A stretch of DNA of 10,275 nt from Clostridia bacterium (lineage in GTDB: Bacteria > Bacillota > Clostridia > Oscillospirales > CAG-272): assembly GCA_017518025.1 (NCBI GenBank), contig JAFWWR010000219.1:1-10275 (forward strand). Reading direction: 5' to 3'. The translations under genes and the position numbers were made by a program. The notes below the pieces were generated by a model. It had not been told where the DNA came from. It worked only from the letters and a program-made list of their open reading frames with translations, and ran no database searches. This document shows, piece by piece, positions 7,039 to 10,275 of this stretch (the stretch's first letter is position 1; the number at the start of each line of letters is the position of its first letter).

Positions 7039-8184
7039 ATGGGAATCGAAAGATACAGAGAAGAGATCGACCGCATCGACGGCGAGATCAGGGAACTGGT
7101 CGAGAAGCGCATGGCGGTCGTAAAAGATATAGCGGAATACAAGAGAGAAAAAGGCCTTCCGATCCTTGACGTGCGGCGCGAGAGGGAAAAGCTCGCCTCC
7201 CTGTCCGAGGAAACGGACGAGGAGATCAGACGGTATATGACCGTGCTGTATTCGCTCATGTTCGAGCTCAGCAGATCATACCAGAGCGCCCTCTACAGCG
7301 GAGAGACCGAGCTTTACCGCGAGATCCGCGATTCCGTCGACAAAACGCCGAAGCTGTTTCCGGAGTCCCCCTCCGTCGCCTGCCAGGGCGTCGAAGGCGC
7401 GTTTTCCGGCGTGGCGTGCGAAAAGATGTTCAAGACGCCGAAGATACTCTATATGAACACGTTTGATTCTGTATTTTCCGCCGTTGAAAACGGCTTCTGC
7501 AAGTACGGAGTCATCCCTCTGGAGAACAGCACCGCCGGATCGGTGAAAAAGGTCTACGACCTCATGGTCAACAAGCGTTTCTACATCGTCAGGAGCACGC
7601 GTATCAGGATCGAGCACTGTCTTCTCGCGAAACCCGGCGCGGATCTGGCCGGAATAAAGGAGATATTCTCCCACGAGCAGGCGATAAACCAGTGCGCGGG
7701 TTTCCTTGCGACTCTCGGCGACTCCGTCAAGGTCACGCGCTGCGAGAACACCGCCGTCGCCGCCGAAAAGGTGGCCAAAAGCGACAGACGGGACGCTGCG
7801 GCGCTGGCGTCCTACGGCTGCGCGGAACTCTACGGCCTGGAGTGCCTCGTAAGGTCGGCGGAGGACAGCGAGAACAACCACACGCGATTCATCTGCATCT
7901 CGAAGGATCTGGAGATATACCCCGGCGCGGACAAGACCAGTCTCATGATGGTCCTGCCTCACCGTCCCGGCGCGCTTTATAAGGCGCTGGCGCGGTTTTA
8001 CGCCCTGGGGATCAACCTCATCAAGCTGGAGAGCCGCCCGATCCCCGGCCGCGACTTTGAATTCGCGTTCTACTTCGACCTCGAAACTTCCGTTTACTCC
8101 GACGAATTCGTCAAACTCATGTGCGATATGGAAGGGATCTGCGAGGAATTCCGTTATCTCGGAAGCTATTCGGAGGTACTGTGA
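7039..8184 (+). CDS. pheA: Bifunctional chorismate mutase / prephenate dehydratase (P-protein) with ACT domain
   Basis: Converts chorismate to prephenate and then to phenylpyruvate, committing carbon to phenylalanine. Residues 1 to about 85 form an AroQ-class chorismate mutase (Arg7, Arg24, Lys35, Asp44, Arg47 and Gln82 align with E. coli active-site residues). Residues from about 105 to 290 form the dehydratase, with YGVIPLENSTAGSV (156-169) and the catalytic NHTRF (280-284, Thr282). A C-terminal ACT domain (about 300-381) has GALY (311-314) and ESRP (331-334), the phenylalanine-binding motifs, so feedback inhibition by Phe is expected. Length 381 is close to the 386 of E. coli. The ATG at 7039 is preferred because AGGGGAG (7025-7031) precedes it by seven bases; an ATG at 7021 overlaps the aroC stop and has no comparable site. 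Confidence 0.95.
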   Translation: MGIERYREEIDRIDGEIRELVEKRMAVVKDIAEYKREKGLPILDVRREREKLASLSEETDEEIRRYMTVLYSLMFELSRSYQSALYSGETELYREIRDSVDKTPKLFPESPSVACQGVEGAFSGVACEKMFKTPKILYMNTFDSVFSAVENGFCKYGVIPLENSTAGSVKKVYDLMVNKRFYIVRSTRIRIEHCLLAKPGADLAGIKEIFSHEQAINQCAGFLATLGDSVKVTRCENTAVAAEKVAKSDRRDAAALASYGCAELYGLECLVRSAEDSENNHTRFICISKDLEIYPGADKTSLMMVLPHRPGALYKALARFYALGINLIKLESRPIPGRDFEFAFYFDLETSVYSDEFVKLMCDMEGICEEFRYLGSYSEVL

Positions 8185-9419
8185 TGGAGAGATACGGCCT
8201 GCTGGGCGAAAAGCTCTCCCACTCCCTGTCGCCGCTCGTCCACTCGAAACTCTGCTCCGTCCCCTACGACCTTTTTGAAAAGTCACCCGACGGGGCGGAG
8301 GATTTCATCAGAAACGGCGATTTTGCCGGCATAAACGTCACGATCCCGTATAAAGTAACGGCGTGTTGCCTTTGCGACGTCCTCTCGCCCGAGGCGGAGC
8401 GGATCGGCGCCGTCAATACGGTGGTGAGACGCGGCGACACACTTTACGGATATAACACGGACTACTTCGGATTCATTTATTCCGTCAGGCGGAGCGGCGC
8501 CGACGTCGCGGGCAAAAAATGTCTCGTCCTCGGAAGCGGAGGCGCGTCAAAAGCCGTTACAGCGGCGCTCCGCGACCTCGGCGCGGGTGAGATAAAGGTG
8601 ATCTCCCGCTCCGGCGAGGACAACTACGGCAATATCTCCCGCCACCGGGACGCCCGGGTGATCGTCAACGCCACTCCGCTGGGAATGTACCCGAACTGCG
8701 GGGTCTCTCCGGTGGATCTTAACACGTTCCCGGACGTCGAATTCGTTTACGATCTCATATTCAATCCTATGAAAACCAAACTGCTCCTCGACGCGGAGCG
8801 GCTCGGCATCCCGTCTGATGGCGGGCTCCGGATGCTGGTTGCCCAGGCGAAGAAAAGTTCCGATCTGTTTCTCGGCGTCGAGCGGGACGACGGCGTCATA
8901 GAGGAGATCTGCCTTGCCGTGCGCCGCATGGCGCTGAACGTCATCCTTGTGGGCATGCCCGGATCGGGAAAGACCCGGGTGGGCAAACTCGTCGCGGAGG
9001 CGACGGGCAAACGTTTCGTCGACTCCGACGAAGAGATCGTTCGCTGGGAGGGCAGACCGATCCCGGAAATATTCGAAAAAGAAGGGGAAGGATACTTCCG
9101 CCGCGTGGAGTCGGAAGTCATCCGCGACATCTGTCGGGAGACCGGCCTCGTCGTCGCCACCGGAGGCGGATGCGTCACGGTAGAGGAGAACCGCGATCCC
9201 ATGCTGCAGAACGGTATGATAGTCCGACTCGACCGGGACGTCTCGAAGCTCGCGAAACGCGGCAGACCGCTCTCTCTCGGCGGCGATCTCCGCGTGATGC
9301 TCGAAAAAAGGGCTCCGCTTTACGACAGCTTTTCCGACTTTACCGTCAAAAACGAAACGTCGCCGCAGAACGCGGCGAGGGAGATAATATCACTTCTTGA
9401 AAGGTATGTGAAAAAATGA
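8184..9419 (+). CDS. aroE/aroK: Bifunctional shikimate dehydrogenase - shikimate kinase fusion (AroE-AroK)
   Basis: A single 411-residue frame carries shikimate steps 4 and 5. Residues 1 to about 245 are AroE: GLLGEKLSHSLSP (5-17), NVTIPYK (51-57, catalytic Lys57), GAVNTV, GYNTDYFGF (89-97, catalytic Asp93), the NADPH loop VLGSGGASKA (115-124), VNATPLGMYP, and GGLRMLVAQA (213-222). Residues from about 251 to 411 are shikimate kinase: Walker A GMPGSGKT (257-264), DSDEEI (Asp282), YFRRVE (Arg306), ATGGGC (325-330) and the lid RGRPL (359-363). The junction is only a few residues long, with no frameshift needed. It would carry dehydroshikimate straight to shikimate-3-phosphate on one polypeptide. 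The ATG overlaps the pheA TGA by one base and GGAGG lies at 8172-8176. A possible earlier in-frame ATG at 8121 lies inside pheA and would add non-AroE residues. Confidence 0.95.
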   Translation: MERYGLLGEKLSHSLSPLVHSKLCSVPYDLFEKSPDGAEDFIRNGDFAGINVTIPYKVTACCLCDVLSPEAERIGAVNTVVRRGDTLYGYNTDYFGFIYSVRRSGADVAGKKCLVLGSGGASKAVTAALRDLGAGEIKVISRSGEDNYGNISRHRDARVIVNATPLGMYPNCGVSPVDLNTFPDVEFVYDLIFNPMKTKLLLDAERLGIPSDGGLRMLVAQAKKSSDLFLGVERDDGVIEEICLAVRRMALNVILVGMPGSGKTRVGKLVAEATGKRFVDSDEEIVRWEGRPIPEIFEKEGEGYFRRVESEVIRDICRETGLVVATGGGCVTVEENRDPMLQNGMIVRLDRDVSKLAKRGRPLSLGGDLRVMLEKRAPLYDSFSDFTVKNETSPQNAAREIISLLERYVKK

Positions 9420-9853
9420 AAATTCTTGTTATCAACGGCCCGAATATCAATCTGCTCGGCATGAGAGAACCGGAGATCTACGGACGGAGGACCTATTCCG
9501 AACTCCTTCGCGTTGTCGCCGAGGCGGGCGAGAAATTCGGCGCCGAGACCGAGGAATTCCAGTCGAATCACGAGGGCGCCATAGTCGACAGGATCCAGGC
9601 GGCATACGGCAAGGTCGACGGCATCGTCATAAACCCCGCGGCTTACACTCACACCAGCGTTGCCATCCGCGACGCGCTTGTGGCAGTGGGGATCCCCGCG
9701 GTGGAGGTCCATATCTCGAAGGTGGACGACAGGGAAGCGTTCAGGCACGTGTCCTTCGTCTGCGACGTGTGTTTGACGACCGTTTCCGGCCGCGGTATCG
9801 CGGGTTACGCCGACGCGATAGAATATTTATGCGAAAAAATCACAAAAAAATAA
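9416..9853 (+). CDS. aroQ: 3-dehydroquinate dehydratase, type II
   Basis: Dehydrates 3-dehydroquinate to 3-dehydroshikimate (shikimate step 3), the last enzyme needed to complete the pathway here. The 145-residue length suits the small dodecameric type II family. The N-terminal INGPNINLLGMREPEIYG carries Arg17 and catalytic Tyr22. EFQSNHEGAIVDRIQ (47-61), VINPAAYTHTSVAIRDAL (71-88, Asn73 and His79), VEVHIS (96-101, His99) and FRHVS (Arg110) follow, all spaced as in the Mycobacterium tuberculosis enzyme. HISK replaces the common HLSN, and SGRGIAGY the usual GFG-type loop, which looks like lineage variation. The ATG overlaps the fusion gene's TGA by four bases (ATGA); GAAAGG at 9399-9404 is the likely ribosome binding site. 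No terminator separates it from the trp-side promoter. Confidence 0.95.
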   Translation: MKILVINGPNINLLGMREPEIYGRRTYSELLRVVAEAGEKFGAETEEFQSNHEGAIVDRIQAAYGKVDGIVINPAAYTHTSVAIRDALVAVGIPAVEVHISKVDDREAFRHVSFVCDVCLTTVSGRGIAGYADAIEYLCEKITKK

Positions 9854-9863
9854 AAAAAACCTA

Positions 9864-9892
9864 TTGACAAACCGCCGGGGCGGTATTATAAT
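9864..9892 (+). promoter_or_regulatory. Full-consensus sigma-A promoter driving the T-box leader and downstream gene
   Basis: TTGACA (9864-9869) and TATAAT (9887-9892) are separated by exactly 17 bases. An A-rich tract from about 9833 to 9860, partly inside the end of aroQ, resembles an UP element. The predicted start is A9899. The spacer holds a GC-rich inverted repeat (9871-9884). Confidence 0.9.
9871..9884. repeat. Inverted repeat within the promoter spacer
   Basis: ACCGCC and GGCGGT form perfect 6-base arms around GG, entirely between the -35 and -10 boxes. It could be a repressor operator, or a chance palindrome in GC-rich DNA. No T-run follows closely on either strand, which argues against a terminator. 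Confidence 0.5.
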
Positions 9893-9898
9893 CATGCC

Positions 9899-10166
9899 AT
9901 AAACCGATGAACGGGAATAGTAACGGGCACGAAACGCTCAAAGAGAGCCGGCGACAGTGGAAATCCGGCAGCGCGACCCCCGCGAATGGACCCGTGAGGG
10001 CGATCCGATCCCCGAGAGGGAGGTAGGTGAGACGCGTCCGCGCGTTACAGCGGGCAGTGTATAGTATAGTACACGGTGAGTGCGCCCGGAATAAGGGCGA
10101 ATTTAGGTGGCACCGCAGAGATTTCGATCCCTGTCCTAAGTATCTTTAGGACGGGGTTTCTTTTTT
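9899..10166 (+). ncRNA. T-box riboswitch, predicted tRNA-Trp specificity
   Basis: Senses uncharged tRNA in cis. Stem I base ACGGG (9911-9915) pairs with CCCGT (9991-9995). The specifier loop has AGTA (9919-9922) opposite GAATGGA (9984-9990), placing UGG (9987-9989, Trp) as specifier. Above it CGGG (9924-9927) pairs with CCCG (9979-9982), CGCT (9935-9938) with AGCG (9970-9973), then the AGAGAG bulge (9942-9947) and apical GCCGG (9947-9951) with CCGGC (9965-9969). Stem III is probably CGCCC/GGGCG (10083-10087 with 10095-10099), and there is an extra hairpin GTGTA/TACAC (10057-10061 with 10070-10074). The T-box sequence TGGCACCGCA is at 10108-10117; its C pairs with discriminator G73, as found in bacterial tRNA-Trp. 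Antiterminator helices are 10101-10107 with 10135-10141, and GCAG (10115-10118) with CTGT (10131-10134). Confidence 0.95.
10129..10166 (+). terminator. Intrinsic terminator of the T-box riboswitch
   Basis: CCCTGTCCTAA (10129-10139) pairs with TTAGGACGGGG (10146-10156), eleven pairs including one G-U, around a six-base loop. A T-rich tail TTTCTTTTTT (10157-10166) follows. The left arm overlaps the antiterminator strand at 10131-10141, giving the expected mutually exclusive switch. It may also be where aro operon transcripts end, since no other terminator follows aroQ. Confidence 0.95.
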
Positions 10167-10186
10167 CGGAGCCGCCGGAAAAAAGA

Positions 10187-10223
10187 GCCGGAGAGCGGTA
10201 AACCGCAAATTCAAACCTCCGGC
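10187..10223 (+). other. Nested hairpin in the leader downstream of the T-box terminator
   Basis: GCCGGAG (10187-10193) pairs perfectly with CTCCGGC (10217-10223), enclosing a second hairpin GCGG-TAAA-CCGC (10195-10206). It lies between the T-box terminator and the start codon at 10258 and has no U-tract. It competes with CCGG (10175-10178) pairing to 10188-10191. Its function is unknown; the region has no ATG, GTG or TTG start before 10258. Confidence 0.45.
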
Positions 10224-10257
10224 AAGCGGAAGTTATACACCCGCGGAAAGGGAAACC

Positions 10258-10275
10258 ATGAAAAACGAAAAGATC
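10258..10275 (+). CDS. Start of a T-box-controlled gene, probably anthranilate synthase component I (trpE)
   Basis: Only six codons (MKNEKI) are in the window, after an AAAGGG ribosome binding site (10247-10252) ending five bases before the ATG. The start is well supported by the ribosome binding site and its place after the riboswitch. The identity is inferred only from context: a Trp-specific T-box immediately downstream of a complete chorismate pathway most often precedes trpE or another trp gene. A Trp transporter or tryptophanyl-tRNA synthetase would also fit the riboswitch. Confidence 0.6.

Noticed and set aside
8121..8183. ATG at 8121 as the start of the AroE-AroK fusion
   Set aside because: It would extend well into the pheA ACT domain in another frame and add residues absent from AroE proteins. 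ATG 8184 has GGAGG at 8172-8176.
9416..9853. Possible loss of function in AroQ because HISK replaces HLSN and the C-terminal glycine loop differs
   Set aside because: The catalytic and binding residues Arg17, Tyr22, Asn73, His79, His99 and Arg110 are all present with normal spacing, so this looks like lineage variation.
10167..10257. A second leader-peptide attenuator or TRAP-binding repeats before the last gene
   Set aside because: There is no start codon for a short peptide, no U-tract after the hairpins, and too few regularly spaced GAG/UAG triplets for TRAP.
1..10275. Mobile elements, CRISPR arrays, tRNA or rRNA genes
   Set aside because: No transposase, terminal repeats, regularly spaced repeats or tRNA-like cloverleaf was seen; the window is fully explained by the transporter fragment, the aro operon and two RNA leaders.

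Overview
This window is an aromatic amino acid biosynthesis locus, most likely from a GC-rich member of the Clostridia (Bacillota). That placement is an inference. It rests on the T-box riboswitch, the strong GGAGG-type ribosome binding sites, sigma-A-like promoters, a type I-beta DAHP synthase with an N-terminal ferredoxin-like domain, and Clostridia-style sequence variants in AroB, AroA and AroC. All recognisable genes are on the plus strand.

Layout. Positions 2-1501 hold the 3' part of a MacB/FtsX-type ABC transporter permease, a separate unit. Positions 1502-1802 are a regulatory leader: a TTGACA-17-TAAAAT promoter, a 5' hairpin, a 19-codon leader peptide with ten aromatic residues (MASSFSFAAYYWFYYFFRK), mutually exclusive pairings, and an intrinsic terminator. 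This is a ribosome-mediated transcription attenuator reading Phe, Tyr and Trp supply together. It controls eight tightly packed genes (1803-9853): aroF, tyrA, aroB, aroA, aroC, pheA, an aroE-aroK fusion, and aroQ. Five junctions overlap by 1 or 4 bases, and the others are separated by 1 to 21 bases.

Together these genes encode all seven steps from PEP and erythrose-4-phosphate to chorismate: AroF, AroB, AroQ, AroE, AroK, AroA and AroC. They also encode the committed steps to phenylalanine (PheA) and tyrosine (TyrA). No aromatic aminotransferase is present.

Positions 9854-10257 form a second regulatory region: an A-rich tract, a full-consensus TTGACA-17-TATAAT promoter, and a T-box riboswitch with a UGG (Trp) specifier and its own terminator. 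A CDS then starts at 10258, of which only six codons are visible; from the context it is probably trpE. The locus therefore joins two RNA-based controls: leader-peptide attenuation sensing all three aromatic amino acids for the common pathway and the Phe/Tyr branches, and tRNA-Trp sensing for the Trp branch.

The main anomaly is an in-frame TAG at 4402-4404 in aroB. It sits where Tyr is usual and would remove the third zinc ligand, yet the reading frame beyond it is intact and well conserved.
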